From Valencia hispanica (Eukaryota; Chordata; Actinopteri; Cyprinodontiformes; Valenciidae), in assembly GCA_963556495.2 (NCBI GenBank), contig OY747714.1, positions 51,345,041 to 51,409,040 on the forward strand: a stretch of DNA of 64,000 nt, written 5' to 3'. Shown in pieces: positions 21,798-33,379 of this stretch; within the stretch, counting starts at the first letter, position 1, and every line of letters starts with the position of its first letter. A program made the position numbers and the translations under genes. The notes under the pieces were generated by a model. It was not told where the DNA came from and did not search any database. It worked only from the letters and a program-made list of their open reading frames with translations.

Positions 21798-22010
21798 CTG
21801 TGATTACAGAGAGGGACAGATAAATATTGTTTTACAGCTGCACATTTGACACACTGACTACTTTTTTGTAATATTTGTAAGAAAGACATCCTACACAGGC
21901 AGAATTTGAAAAACATTTTGTTTAGATATAACCTTACACACAATTTAAAACCTAAAGGACATAATGGTAACATTTCAATCAGAGTTAGAAGCCAAAGATG
22001 AAATGAGGGT
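21798..22010 (-). other. Start (3' end) of the 11-kb zinc-finger intron
   Basis: Intronic sequence containing the acceptor (TCTGTAATCACAG at 21798-21810) with a pyrimidine-rich tract upstream on the minus strand. The intron runs from 21798 to 32862 and is filled by the mobile elements listed below. Confidence 0.6.
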
Positions 22011-22160
22011 TTGAAGAAGACGAGGCCTGATTAATATCTGAAGGCAGCAGCTTCCACAGCTTTGGTCCTGGCACAACTAAAGTATGTTCCCTTCTTAGCT
22101 TCAGCCTCGTTCTTGAAATAAGAAGGAGCTGCTGATCGCTGCTCTCCGGCACATATTAGT
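22011..22160 (-). mobile_element. Short L2-like LINE C-terminal fragment
   Basis: Minus-strand translation gives SRTRLKLRREHTLVVPG followed by KLWKLLPSD, resembling the L2 C-terminal segment just before its final helix. It is too short and diverged for a family name. Confidence 0.35.
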
Positions 22161-22314
22161 CGACACAGAGATGGAATTAAGCAAATTTCCTTCGTGTTTC
22201 ATACTTAAAGCTACACTTGGGCTGACGTCTGGTACACATGAGCTGTAGTTCATGAGTACGCCAGACTTATTTTTTTAAATGTAGTTATGAAAAACAATCG
22301 ATTTTTGAACACTT

Positions 22315-22615
22315 GAATTGGATTCAGGTCTGGGAAGCGGGCGGGTCAGCCCATAGCATCAATGCTTTACTCTTGCAGGAACTGCTGAGACTCCAGCCAC
22401 ATGACGTCTAGCATTGTGTTGCATTAGGAGGAAACCAGGGCTTACCGCACCAGCATATGGTCTCACAAGGGGTCTGAGGATCTCATCTCTGTACCTAATG
22501 GTAGTCAGGCTACCTCTGGCAGCACATGGAGGGCGGTGTGCCATCCCCCAAAGAAATGCCACACCATTATTGACCCAGTGTATGGCGTTCCAATAGTCTG
22601 CTTGAGCATGGTGAA
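22315..22615 (-). pseudogene. Tc1-like transposase fragment
   Basis: The minus strand reads RYRDEILRPLVRPYAGAVSP then GFLLMQHNARRHVAGVSAV. This corresponds to the central catalytic region of Tc1-like transposases, where the second catalytic Asp normally begins a D-N-A-R-P-H motif. Here that residue is His and the following Pro is Arg, so the site is destroyed. Frames are broken on both sides and no inverted repeats are visible. An old fragment inside the zinc-finger intron. Confidence 0.7.
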
Positions 22616-23145
22616 GCTTTGATGAGTAAGCTAAGGATGAATGCCGAGGTGACTAAAAGAATATTACGACAGAAAAAGAGTTAGATAAAAAAAATATTCA
22701 TAAAGAAACTACAAATGCAACCCACAAATAAATTTTTACACACATCTATGTACACATATCTATACAAATAAATCTGTACATACATACATACATAACATAC
22801 ACACACACACACAAAAAGTTACAAAAATGGTATATATACAAACATCTAAGAACAGAATTAAAAAAAAACATCTATATAAAATGGCTGACAGAGAAACAAA
22901 GCAAAGTGCTCTAGCACTAGTTAGTTGGGACATAACTGTCTTCCGCCGGTAAAATTCGGTTTTCCTCTTCTGATGACGAGTCATGCCGGAGCTAAACAAA
23001 ATATCTGTTTTTAGAATTACGCAGACATGTAACTCGAGTTTCTACTGGCCAATTTGGATGATTGACATATGGTTGGAATCGTAAGATCCTATAGAATCAA
23101 GTTGACATCAGAACTTAGTAATCCTAAAATTATAATTTGGTTCAA
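22616..23145. other. Intronic spacer with (TACA)n/(CA)n microsatellite
   Basis: Simple-sequence tract TACATACATACATA / ACACACACACACA at about 22735-22815, in otherwise AT-rich unassigned intron. Confidence 0.6.
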
Positions 23146-24235
23146 TTCAGTTTTCATTTATATACCGTCGATTCACAACAGATGTCATCTAAAGGCAAGA
23201 AAAGTCACTTCAATATAATCATAGAAACATTCCAATAAGTTTAAAGTTTTAGTTAGTTTCCTATTTAAGGAATCCCAGCAGACTGCATCGAGTCATTACC
23301 TGGCAGTTGTGCCTCGATGCAGACTCAAACCACAGCAATCCCTCATACTGAGCAAGCATATAGCGACAGTGGAGAGGAAAAACTCCCCTTTAACAGGAAG
23401 AAACCACCAGCAGAACCGGGCTCAGTACAAGCGGCCATCTGCCACGACCGTCTGGGGGTTTGAGAAGACAGAGCAGAGACACAGAAAGAACAGAAGATCT
23501 GATATAAGAGAACTTTCTATGTTACAGAAAGTTAAAAGATGATAACAGGACACAGTGGATGTTCAGTTACTGGGAGTATCATCCCAGTCGATGCCCCCCG
23601 TCGAACAGGGCATTGTCGAAATAACAGCAAATAATACAACTGGCGAGTAGTAGGAGAGAAAAGTAGCAGAGTTAAGAAAAGTGGTCAGTCTGTACTCCAG
23701 CAGTCTAAGCCTATAGCAGCATAACTACAGAGATAGAGAGGCTTCATCCTGAGCTATCTATAAGCTTTATCAAAAAAGGAAAGTTTTATTCTACTGAAAC
23801 TCAACAGGTTGTTACTGTTTAGATGCTCATATACTTGATTAGCAACTATTTTCTCAAGGACTTTGGATGAGAAAGGTTTAATTACAGCAACTTTTAAATT
23901 CCTGTGGTATGTATTCATTTACTAAAGATAGATTCATCATGAGGCTAGTATTTTTGATAATTCCCGAGAGCTTGACTGAATCAAAACAGTCCAAACACCA
24001 ATGAGGTTCTACAGTTCTCTCTGATGCCATCTCACTTTACTGAGAGAGAAATCATCATGTTTGGGAGGATGCCAATGATTTTATTTTTAATAGAATTGAT
24101 TTTATTTTATTTATGAAGCGTCCATTATAGTCACCACTACTAAGAGTTGTGGGAATAGTTGGCTCAACAGAGCTATGCCTCTGTGTAAGTTTGGCAACTG
24201 TACTAAAAAGAAACCTAGGATTGTTTTTATTCCCT
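23146..24235 (-). mobile_element. L2-B LINE, internally deleted
   Basis: The right part (24235-23800, minus) encodes NPRFLFSTVAKL and degenerate RT N-terminal sequence. The left part (23780-23146) is the 3' UTR: CTCAGTACAAGCGGCCATCT, GAGACACAGAAAGAAC, TCATCCCAGTCGATGCCCC. It matches the L2-B copy at 33565-36640. The RT body present in that copy is missing, so about 1 kb is deleted near 23790. Confidence 0.7.
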
Positions 24236-24239
24236 TCTG

Positions 24240-25772
24240 AAGTTGAGACTGCTGAAGGAGGAGCAGCCTCTCCTGATCCCTCGCTTTATTCTCTTTTCCT
24301 GTTTTCTTTTCTTAGCTTTTTTCTTAGTTACTTAAAGCACCCATATTCTGGAGTTACTGTATTGGACCGGATCTCTCTTTGGATTACGTTTTGAAGGACA
24401 GTGGATTACCAACATGGCATTTTGCTTAGCTGAGGACTTTGAAAAACTGATCCAGAGAATGGAAGAAATTGAGACGAAGTTACGCCAACTCGAAATTAAT
24501 CTTTATCTCAACACTGGTTATGAAAAGGAGAAAACTGTACCGATGACTACACGCAGGGAGGAAGAACCTGTCAGCCCGGTGTTACCTCGGTCTAACAGTC
24601 TCACACAGAAGCCACAAGACAACGCTACTTACTCAGCCAAAAGGAGCTGGACGGTAAATACAAGAAGTTTCAACACAAAACAAGAGATATTACTCCACCT
24701 GGAATCCCACTGAAAAACAGATTTGCAGCCCTCCGTTCCCTGAAAGACAATGCAGCCCCTGAGACCAGTCAAAGCCACCAGGAGAAACCCATAAGCGGAC
24801 ACATAAGAAAGTAAGAGCCCCCCCAGCCAAAGTTGTCATACAAGACAGATCAATGAAAGGAATAGAGGATTTTTGTAGCAAGAACACCAGAGTTTATAGC
24901 TGCTACAAAAATACAGTGAGAGAATATCAGAAAAAAATCCAGACAATCTTAGATCTACACCCTACACTGGAAAAGCTTCTAATTCATGCTGGTGCAACTG
25001 ATATAGCAAAGAAACAGTCAGAGATTTTCAAGAGACTTTTCTGATCTGCTACAAAGACTTGATGGACTTAAACATCTTCATCAGCGGACCAGTCCCTGGA
25101 GGTGATTTTGCAAACTTCGCATGCTCCATATATGGTTGAAAAAAACATTCATCCATCAGCATATATTTTCAGCCGCTTGTATCTGTAATTTCTCCCTTGA
25201 AGAAACAATCAGCTGAAAAATTGATCTCATGTATTAATAATTTCAAAATATTTGGATGTGCCAAGCATCTGTTCAAGGAGAACCAATGTTATCTCAACCA
25301 GGTCTAATGAGACTCTTGGCAGCAAATATTTTCTGTTATTAAAACCAGAAAGCTAAACATTTGCTCCCTAAAGCTAACCTTGAAGCACAGCTTGTGGATA
25401 CTATCAGAGAACAAACACACCAAGTCATGATGATGCCACAGGCCCTTACAGATCCATGACCCTCAGAGATGAATAGAGAACAAGCTCTCATCACAACATT
25501 CCTCAAGTTTTCTAACGTCCTCCGACTCATCAACATCAAATGAGTCTACATTTAGAAACTTTTCTGACAGACTGAAAGAACAAATTAAATTAAATTAGGG
25601 ACACAATTAACACATAAACTTAGACTACATCAAACCCCTGGGATTAGTGTTACTAACCCGAGGAAAATGCCCCCACTGAGCCAGACAGTAAATCCACTCC
25701 CATCGTATCTCATAAGTTGCCCGGCGTCCGTGAGAGTGGCATTCCAGTGCTTATTAGCAGCAGAAAACAAAA
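24240..25772 (+). mobile_element. L2-C LINE 5' portion including ORF1 remnant
   Basis: Colinear with 49624-49670 plus 53943-54850. It includes the likely 5' leader, an ORF1 start (24414: MAFCLAEDFEKLIQRMEEIETKLRQ, heptad-like), and the diverged esterase-like part (VYSCYKNTVREYQKKIQTIL, LHPTLEKLLIHAGATDIAKK). It has many stops. It ends abruptly near 25772, where L1-Tx1 3' UTR sequence begins. This copy is useful because it shows the L2-C ORF1 sequence uninterrupted by hAT. Confidence 0.7.
24414..24713 (+). pseudogene. L2-C ORF1 N-terminal fragment
   Basis: An open stretch of 99 codons beginning at a natural-looking ATG. Residues ~5-30 (EDFEKLIQRMEEIETKLRQLE) form a short amphipathic heptad segment; the rest is polar and Ser/Thr-rich. 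It is followed, after stops, by the esterase-like region seen better at 54000-54450. Position at the front of an L2-C copy supports the ORF1 identity, but no catalytic motif lies in this fragment itself. Confidence 0.5.
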
Positions 25773-25775
25773 TCC

Positions 25776-27132
25776 TCTGTTCGTTATGGGCCATCAGGGG
25801 TTGGGGTCCAGAGGAGGAACAGGTGGTCTGGTCGGGGTCCTACGCTTTTGGGCTGCTACGCCACTAAGGGGCCCTTGGCGGTCTGCTTGTCCTAGAAGGT
25901 AGGGGGTCCATCTCCTGGGTCCGGGGGCTGATTTCTCTACTGGGGCATCTGTACCTGGAAGTATAGAGTGTGTATGGGGTGTGTGAGTGAGGGTACAGCG
26001 TCCTTTCTTGGGTGTCTTGGTGTGTCGGTGAGAGTGTATGTGTTTAAGAGGGAGGGAACATATGACTGTGTCTGTATGTCTTTTGTCTACCTGTCAGGTT
26101 GGGTCTTGGGCTGCCCTCTCGCCTGGCGCACCTCAGGCCTTACATCTAATGGGGGGCCTATTTCCCCTCTGCCACTGCCTGGCAGTAACAGATGCCCCTG
26201 CCCGCTGGGTTGTCGGTGGTCAATCCGGTTCGGACCTGGTGCGTGCCTGGGTGGACCGTGTGTCGGTCGGCTGATGTGCTGGGCTGAAGTCTTCCTTTTG
26301 TTGGTTGGGGCACCTCTTTCGGGGGTGCCAGGTTTGGGATTGTTGGGTGGTTCCTGTTCAGTGGCTCAGCGGAATACGGATCCAGCGTCTCTGCTCATTC
26401 GATCACCTGTTCTGTGCGCTTCCTGTGTGGTCGGTTCATTGGCGGGTTGGACTGGCCCTGGTCTTTGTTGGATGCCTGGTCTCAGCGCTCTGCATTGTGC
26501 GGGATCAGGACTCAGAAGCTGGTACAACTTGGTGTCCAGCTGTTGGCTGGGCTTGGCCTGGAGATGCCATCTGTCCGCTGCGGCCATCGGTGGGGCGCTG
26601 GGATGTTGGCGGTGGGAATTAGCCTGGGGTAGCGGCGGCGCGTAGCAGCCAGCTGATCCCTCCTGGGGGGGGGGTTGGGAGGGTGAGGCGCCCCTGGCCC
26701 CCGGCTCTCCCTGTCAATGGACAGTCACTGCGGCCCCCCGGGCCCCTGCATCATAGGTGCTGGACGTTCCCCTGGGTTTCCCCTTCTGCTCCTCTCTTGG
26801 GGATGCGGTCGGCACTGCGCTGGTCCGCCTGGGGCTCTGGGGGTCCTTTGGACGTCTTGGCTCCGATCTCCTTCATGTCTGCATCGATTCCTGGGAGACG
26901 GATTGATGACTACTCACGCCAGCTATCGAACACTCTTATGGAGAAACCTTATATGCACCAGCATGCTCACACAAATAGGTGTGGGGTCTCCGGTGTTTAC
27001 AGATATATTCTTGGGCTGATTTTATCATTATTAGATCTTGATTAATCGGTACCATGAGCTTTTCAGTGACGTCGTCGTATTTTTATATCCATTTTTGTGT
27101 GATGTGGTTGTGTAGTTCTTAGTTTGGTTTGT
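25776..27132 (+). mobile_element. L1-Tx1 3' UTR fragment (inverted relative to 6400-7810)
   Basis: Reverse complement of the GC-rich 3' UTR at 6400-7810: both contain, in opposite sense, TGGGGTCCAGAGGAGGAAC-like, CATCGATTCCTGGGAGACGG and GTACCATGAG landmarks. It lacks the element's true 3' end, stopping at TTTGGTTTGTTTG, and also its 5' part. It abuts L2-C on the left and Rex1 on the right. Its ORFs of 100-225 codons are compositional by-products. Confidence 0.75.
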
Positions 27133-27650
27133 TTGCCAACCTTGAAGGACCTAAGCTTCCTCATGAAGTACAGTCTGCTCTGTCCCTTCTTGTAGACGGC
27201 TTCACTGTTGCGCCTCCAGTCCAGTCTGTTGTCCAGGTGAAGTCCGAGGTATTTATACTCCTCAACCACCTCCACTTCTTCTCCCATGATGGAAACAGTG
27301 TTTGACTGATCCCTGTTTCTTCTGAAATCTACAATCATCTCCTTTGTTTTGTTCACATTCAAGGTGAGACGATTGTTTCCACACCATGTCACAAAGCGGT
27401 CCACCAGCTCTCTGTATTCAGCTTCTTGTCCATCTCTGATACACCCGACAATTGCAGAGTCATCTGAGTATTTCTGTAGATGACAAGTCTCTGATTTGTA
27501 CTGGAAGTCTGAGGTGTACAGAGTGAAAAGGAATGGTGAGAGTACGGTCCCTTGTGGTGCTCCTGTGCTGCTGACCACATGGTTTGACACACAACTCTTC
27601 AGTCTCACAAATTGTGGTCTGTTGGTCAGGTAGTCATTCGATCCAGGCAA
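27063..27650 (-). pseudogene. Rex1 RT palm/thumb fragment
   Basis: About 170 Rex1 codons in one open frame. The catalytic box is YSDDSAIVG, with Ser before DD as in Rex1-type elements. PQGTVLSPFLF marks the preceding motif. The last 20 codons (after KVG) run into foreign L1-Tx1 sequence and are not Rex1. Upstream, frames are broken at about 27650 and 27830. Confidence 0.75.
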
Positions 27651-29232
27651 TTGTTGAGGGCTCCACCTGTGTCTTCAGGAGTTTCTGACAAAGCAAATCA
27701 GGCTGAATTGTGTTAAATGCACTAGAGAAATCAAAGAACATGATTCTCACAGTGCTGCCTGCTTTGTCCAGATGACAGTGGGTTGGTTGAAGTAGGTGGA
27801 TGATGGCATCTTCAACTCCAACTCCTCAGTGATAAGCAAACTGCAGTGGGTCCTGATACGTTCTTGTTTGCTTACTCAGGGGTGCCAACAGGAGTCTCTC
27901 CAGGACCTTCATGATGTGGGATGTCAGGGCAACGGGTCTATAGTCAGTGATGACTGATGGGTGAGTTCGTTTGGGTACTGGAACAAGGCAGGATGTCTTC
28001 CACAACACTGGAACCTTCTCCTAAGTTAGGCTAAGGTTGAAGATGTGCTGCAGAATCCCACAGAGCTGCTCTGCACAGGCCTTCAGGACTCTGGGGCTGA
28101 CACCATCTGGACCTGCAGCCTTGTTCCGGTTCAGTTTCTCCAGCTGCCTCTTCACCTGACTTTTGGAGACAGACAAGTGGGAGGGGGAGGCAAAGGGGGT
28201 AGCAGCATTTCTGACTTGGTTGAAGTCAAACTTGTGGAATTAGAAGAGTCCATGGCTGAGGTGAAGGATAAAACATCCGAGGTGTAACAGGAAAGCTGAA
28301 GATCAGAGGAGAGTGGGATGTCTTTTTGGCTGGGAACAGGAGAGGGGGATGCTGAGCTAGTTCCTGAACTGAACCTGTTGAAGAATATGTTCAGTTCATT
28401 GGCTCTATCCAGACTTCCATCTAGCCAATCCTTCCTGTCCTTAAAACCTGTGATCTTTCTCATTCCTGACCAGACATCTCTGATATTGTTCCTCTGTAGT
28501 TTGTTCTCCAGCTTCTTCCTGTATGCCTCCTTGCTGTCTCTGATCTTGACCTTAAGTTGCTTCTGTATACTCCTCAGTATTTGCCTGTCTCCCTGCCTGA
28601 AGGCTCTTTTTTTCTTGTTTAGCAGTTCCTTCAGGTCACTGGTGATCCAGGGTTTGTTATTAGGGAAGCATCTCACTGTTCTGGTGGGGATGATGTTGTC
28701 CACACAGAAGTTTATATAGTAAGTCACACACTCAGTCATGGCATTGATGTCCTCTTCATGTGCTTGGCAAAGAGTCATCCAGTTTGTGGTTGCAAAACAA
28801 CCCTGCAGGGCTTCTTCAGCTTCCTGTGACCATTTTCTCACAGTTCGTTTTGTCACAGGTTGCCTCTGAACAAGTGGTTTATATTCTGAACAGAGAAAAA
28901 CAAGATTGTGATCTGATTGTCCCAGAGGAGGTCTTGGTTTGGACATGTATGAATCCTTTACATTTGCATAAAACAAATCCAAGGTCCTGTTTTCTCTTAT
29001 AGAGCAGCTGACAAACTGTTGAAATGTTGGAAGTGTAGTAGAGAGCGAGGCATGATTTAAATCACCAGATATTGCCACAAATGCATTGGGGTGCTGTGTC
29101 TGTAGCTTAGCAACAACGGAACTGATGACATCACATGCATTGTCGGCAACGGCTGAAGGTGGAATGTAAACAACTGCCAAAATTACACTGGTGAACTTTC
29201 TTGGTAAATAATTAATGTTTCCGATAAAGATG
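27133..29232 (-). mobile_element. Rex1/Babar (CR1-clade) LINE, truncated at both ends
   Basis: Minus-strand translation covers the endonuclease end (LAVVYIPPSA, SGDLNHA, GQSDHNLVFL), the linker (RCFPNNKPWITSDLKELLNKKKRAF) and RT (ITDYRPVALTSHIMKVLERL, GAPQGTVLSPFLFTLYTSDF, KYSDDSAIVGCI, VVEEYKYLGLHLDNRLDW). It stops after the RT thumb (YFMRKLRSF) at the junction with L1-Tx1 sequence near 27132. The 5' end is truncated within the endonuclease at about 29232. Confidence 0.85.
28152..29180 (-). pseudogene. Rex1 endonuclease C-terminus and linker
   Basis: A 342-codon open frame. It contains the endonuclease GDLN motif (AISGDLNHASL) and SDH motif (GQSDHNLVFL), then the Rex1-typical linker to DVWSGMRKITGFKDRKDW. 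The last ~70 codons are Ser/Thr/Pro-rich and less certain. The start codon is internal to the ancestral protein. Confidence 0.8.
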
Positions 29233-29552
29233 TGTCAGGTCACCACAGAGACAGACGTCGGGGCACCAAGATAACTGTCTGGCCTTGGATGTGATGCTTC
29301 ATGCTTTGCAATCAGACTGAGATGAAGCAGCTGTCCAGAAGCTGAGCGTGAAGATTGGAGAAGACGTGCTACAGAGATAAACAGTGATTGCTGAATACTA
29401 TTTAAACTGAAAGGTTGGTTAGAGTGATGCATGAGCATTCTCTGTCCCCTCCATGTTTTTGGCCGAAAGCAAGTTCGTATTAAATACTTAAATGCCTTCT
29501 GGGACTCAGCCTTCCTTATTTGGTGAATCCTGAAGTATTTTCTGCCATTACA
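29233..29552 (+). repeat. Dispersed ~320-bp repeat resembling a solo LTR (copy 2)
   Basis: Starts TGTCAGGTCACC and ends CCATTACA; similar throughout to 2268-2594 with small indels. It lies between Rex1 (left) and an L2-C endonuclease fragment (right). No clear target-site duplication (AAGATG versus CCTAAT). Confidence 0.5.
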
Positions 29553-30035
29553 CCTAATAAACCTTTATTTCTAAGTTCATATAAACCCCCAAAACCTAAC
29601 TAACTTCTTTAATGATTTCAGTGACCTTCTTTTCGTAATATGTATCGATTATGACCACCTGTTTTGGGGGGCTTTAACATCCATATCGACAACCCCCAAG
29701 ATATACCAAATAAAACATTAGGTGATACTCTTCATAACTTCGGCCTGACCCAGCATATCAAACAATCAAGGACACACTCTTGACTTAATAAATAAGCAAA
29801 GGTTTAAATGTCTCCACCATCTTGGTAATTGATATTGCATTATATGACCATTTCTGTGTTTTCTTTGAAAGTACCATCTATGCTAAACTATCTAACCAGT
29901 GAGACCACTACAAAAAAGCGTTTTCTCAGGTACAGTTCAGTTGAAGCCTTTAAACATATTTACCCTCCCACCGCATCCCCCTCATCTCCCCACTCCAACT
30001 CGGTAAACAACTGGTAGATAACTTCCTTGCGAAAA
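29553..30035 (+). mobile_element. Degenerate L2-C endonuclease fragment
   Basis: Matches about 55250-55740: TATGTATCGATTATGACCA-like sequence, 'GGCCTGACCCAG', and DHFCVFFESTI-type translation with many frameshifts. No open frame remains. Confidence 0.65.
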
Positions 30036-32862
30036 TCTCAGACAGCCGAGGGTGGAGACGTGACAGCGTCAAAGTAGATCAGCTGTTCGCCTGTCTGCCG
30101 ACACAGGGGAGGAGCGCGTCGTGGAGCTGCTCGGTGGGAACAACTTATTGTAAGGCTGTTACCTGGGAGGAGAACGACCTGGAGTAGTAGGTGGATCCTG
30201 ATACAAAGACCGCCTTCCTTAAGGGTGACTGAGGACAAAATCCGGACGTCAACTTTTAGTTCTTTTTTTAACTTTCTGGCATCAGCGACTGGTCCACCAC
30301 GAAAATAAATTGTGCTTTAAAGCTCGGTTCATCAGTCTCTTTTTTACCCTTACGTTCAACCGAGTGCCACGTATTGAAAAGCCTTGGTGAGTACAGTGGG
30401 TCCCATTGAAGTGGCCACTTCATTCACGCAGCTGCGTGAAGTGTATTACAACTTAAAATGTACAACATATTACAACATATAATGTATTATTATAGTAAAA
30501 TAACAAAAGTACAGTTAAAAATATAAAGTATTGAGCGCACCTGAATACCAGGTGCACCAGCTAAATTTAAAAAGAAAATACATTTTCTACATATTTAAAG
30601 CGCACCTGAACATAAGCCGCTGGTGTTCATGTTTTAATGTGAGATATTTACACAGAAAGACGGTACATGCAAGATTTTTTTTACCTCCGCCAGGATGAAA
30701 TGTTTTCCTGCCCGTCTGTCTGTTAGCAACATAACTCAAAAAGAGCTGGACGGATTTCAATGAGATTTTCAGGAAATGTCCCCAATGGTTCCAGAAACAA
30801 CTGATTTAATTGTGATTAAATTAACATTTTTTAACTTCGTCAAAAAACGAATCCGGAAAAAACAGACTTGATCCGTAAAGTTAACAGCGCTCCGCATCCG
30901 CCCCTGGTGTAAATGCTCTGATTGTACTCCATGTTTTTTCGTCAATGAGGCAGCCGTACAGAAACCAGGCTGTATCCGTTCTGCGCCCGGTGTGAATCAG
31001 GGGGTGAGTTGGTGAGATTAAAGGACTAAGAAACAGCCAAAGTCCAAAGAGAAGCTAAATAATGAGGACCATTGGGGGAGGATTAAAAATTCTGGATGGT
31101 GTTGACCTCAAACAATGGTCCACTATAGAATTAAAGGAAAAGAACGAAAGATGTAACACTGCTTCTAGCGACAACCAGTTAACACAGAGCATACAACACT
31201 AAAGGCCAGCGTGCAGCGAAGCTAATTGGCGATTAGTAAACAGTGGTTTACAAGTTCACAAACTTTTATCAACCAACAGAAAGACGGGATCTAACCCGTT
31301 TGACCTAACTCCTCAACCGAGACTCAGCAGAAATAAACCAGGTTTATCCTACTTGGAATCGGGACCGTCTTCAGAGAGCTATCTTGGTAGAGCTCAGATG
31401 CCAGCAGACTTCCTAGATACACAAACGGGAAGCCAGATAGCTTGGCAGGTAATACTTTGAAGTTTTCAGGGAAGTTCTTTCCTGGTCCACCAGGTCGGAA
31501 CAAAAGTGGGAAAGCTGCTAGAAATTCAATGGAGTATCTCCATTCAGGTCAGCGATGAGCAGGGGAAAAACAATGATTTCATGTTGCGTGCCCCTTTATC
31601 AACTCTGTGATGTCATCACTGGCCACAGACCAATGAGAATGCTTTGAGGGTGGTGCAAGGGATGCTGGGAGATGCAGCCCATTCAGTTTGTGGAAAATGA
31701 ATCTCAACAACTGTGATCGGTGCAGTTATTAAAGAAGACGGCAGAAGCAGACTCACGTTTGCCTGTTTTGCCATGAAGCAAACAAAACCCAGCTGAGCGC
31801 GTTACATTATCTTGTTTTTGTCTTTTTCCTTGGACAGGACTTTCATTGCTTTTTTGAGACTGATACTGCAGCGCACTGCCTCAAAGTAGGACAGAACTTC
31901 TTTATTCTATTTATTCTTGATCTATCCGAGCAGAGATATTAATTAAATTAGAACAATTTAGGTATTGTTTCATAGACTTGGGGTGATGTTTGTAGAAAGC
32001 TGAACCTGTTGTTTTCACTGAAGCAGCTGATCACATGCTGTCAACATGTTGCTATACATTAACTGGTTGAATCCAGAGCAAAGTTGGACTTAATTTGTAC
32101 AGCTAAACAAATATATAGTCATGCTGGAACTTCTCTCTCTCCTCTTGTTTTCTTTTTGTACACAATATATGGACCCATTGTGCACATTGCACACCTCTTT
32201 AAGACCACATGCTCCTTTTGTTCAGCTCCAGGCTAAACTTTAGCCCTTTGTTAGACCACATGGCTGGAGAACCACCATCATTTAGCCACATTCACTTCTT
32301 CATGTTTTCCTTCACCTCATCATTACGTGCGAAACTGATTGTTACGTCTACTGATGTTTTATCATCGTTTCATTCTTGTTTCACTGGCGTTACTCATTTG
32401 TTCATTGATTTGACCGGTTTGCATACTACCCAATTTCTTTGATCGTCTTAATAGTTTAGTTTGCATGTTGGTAGTGTAGGTATAGAATTTATTAACTGGA
32501 TAATATGACTGTAAGATTGATCTATTTAATTAAGAAATTCTCATACTTTGGTAAGAAATTGTTTATGCTTATTCTAGTGTGTGTGTGCAATTATGTCGTC
32601 CCTCAGTGTCGAATTCATTCTTTCGTACGAGCCTCAGTGTTTGGTTAAAGATAAAGGTAGTGCCCCGAATTAATAAAAAAAACCTAACATTAATTAATAA
32701 TTAAATATATATTAAATTATTGATCACAATTATTAATGGTTATGTGAGCCAAACATTTTTGCACTTCCTGTTGCAAAGCAAAGTATTTTCTGTTCCTTTA
32801 TTCTTGGTGATTTCATGTCCAGTTTTGATTGCTGTAAAAATCATAAAGACTTGAACACTGAC
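30036..32862. other. Unassigned 2.8-kb intronic region
   Basis: I recognise no coding gene. It holds a perfect 18-bp palindrome TTCACGCAGCTGCGTGAA (30423-30440), a plus-strand splice-donor-like CCTTGGTGAGTAC near 30390, a stretch with CTCAAAAAGAGCTGGACGG near 30735 that resembles a common dispersed repeat, and AT-rich sequence near 32690. Some of it may be old LTR or DNA-transposon material, but I cannot name it. Confidence 0.3.
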
Positions 32863-33087
32863 CTGTAGACCAGAGGGGGCGGCTGGTTGGGTCTGGTTTG
32901 TGGTGATGAGGGTGTAGTGGTCCCGTTGTTGATCACAGTTCTCCTCGTGGTTCTCCTCCTTCACCTCAGTCTTCATCTCCTGGTTCTCCTCCACCTCAAT
33001 TTTCATCTGCTTTTTCTCCTCCACCTCAATTTTGATCTCCTGGTTCTCCTCCTTCACCTCAATCTTCATCTCCTGGTGCTCCTCCAT
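32863..33087 (-). CDS. C2H2 zinc-finger protein, N-terminal coding exon
   Basis: Starts MEEHQEMKIEVKEEN and contains about four degenerate ~11-residue Glu/Lys-rich repeats (EMKIEVEEN-like), then a polar tail ending QPAAPSGLQ. The exon ends at 32863 with CTACAG followed by GTCAGT, a good donor in phase 0, matching the phase of the finger exon at 21797. Exon 5' sequence to 33170 follows a TTTTTCACTCAG acceptor, so at least one further exon lies upstream. Acidic N-terminal exons like this are common in fish poly-finger genes without KRAB. The link to the 20.3-21.8 kb exon is inference from phase, strand and order, with no transcript seen. Confidence 0.75.
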
Positions 33088-33170
33088 TCTGCTCCTGCCT
33101 GATCAACTTCAGCAGCTCTTTGGTCTTCAGATGTTCTGATCCTTCAGCCAAAGCTCTTGGGAGCAACGTT
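33088..33170 (-). other. 5' UTR part of the zinc-finger N-terminal exon
   Basis: Between the TTTTTCACTCAG acceptor (about 33171-33182) and the ATG at 33085-33087. A different frame is open across it into the exon but meets a stop soon after, so the ATG at 33087 is the better start. Confidence 0.5.
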
Positions 33171-33379
33171 CTGAGTGAAAAACCCCTGTTAGAAACAACA
33201 GCTGGTGAGGTTTAAGTTTCTTACACTTTGAGCTACTAGAATAAAGAAAATACACCCTCTATCTGGTTGAATTATCAGAACATACTAAAAATAATCTGGT
33301 CACTTCAGGTTTGTAAAATGATTCCAATCCAGCCTCACTTCCTCTTCCTGCTGTATTCAGCACTATAGTCGACTATATA
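33171..33379. other. Upstream intron flank of the zinc-finger exon
   Basis: Contains the acceptor polypyrimidine tract (minus) and otherwise plain AT-rich intron sequence. Confidence 0.4.

Noticed and set aside
22735..22815. Short direct repeats considered as a CRISPR-like array
   Set aside because: Simple TACA/CA microsatellite without spacers, in a vertebrate genome.
25968..26645. 225-codon ORF in the GC-rich block
   Set aside because: It is the counterpart of the 3' UTR shadow ORFs at 6.7-7.6 kb, and the frame is not conserved between the two copies beyond composition.
28045..28719. Plus-strand ORFs opposite Rex1
   Set aside because: Antisense shadows of the Rex1 endonuclease/linker frame, which carries the recognisable motifs.
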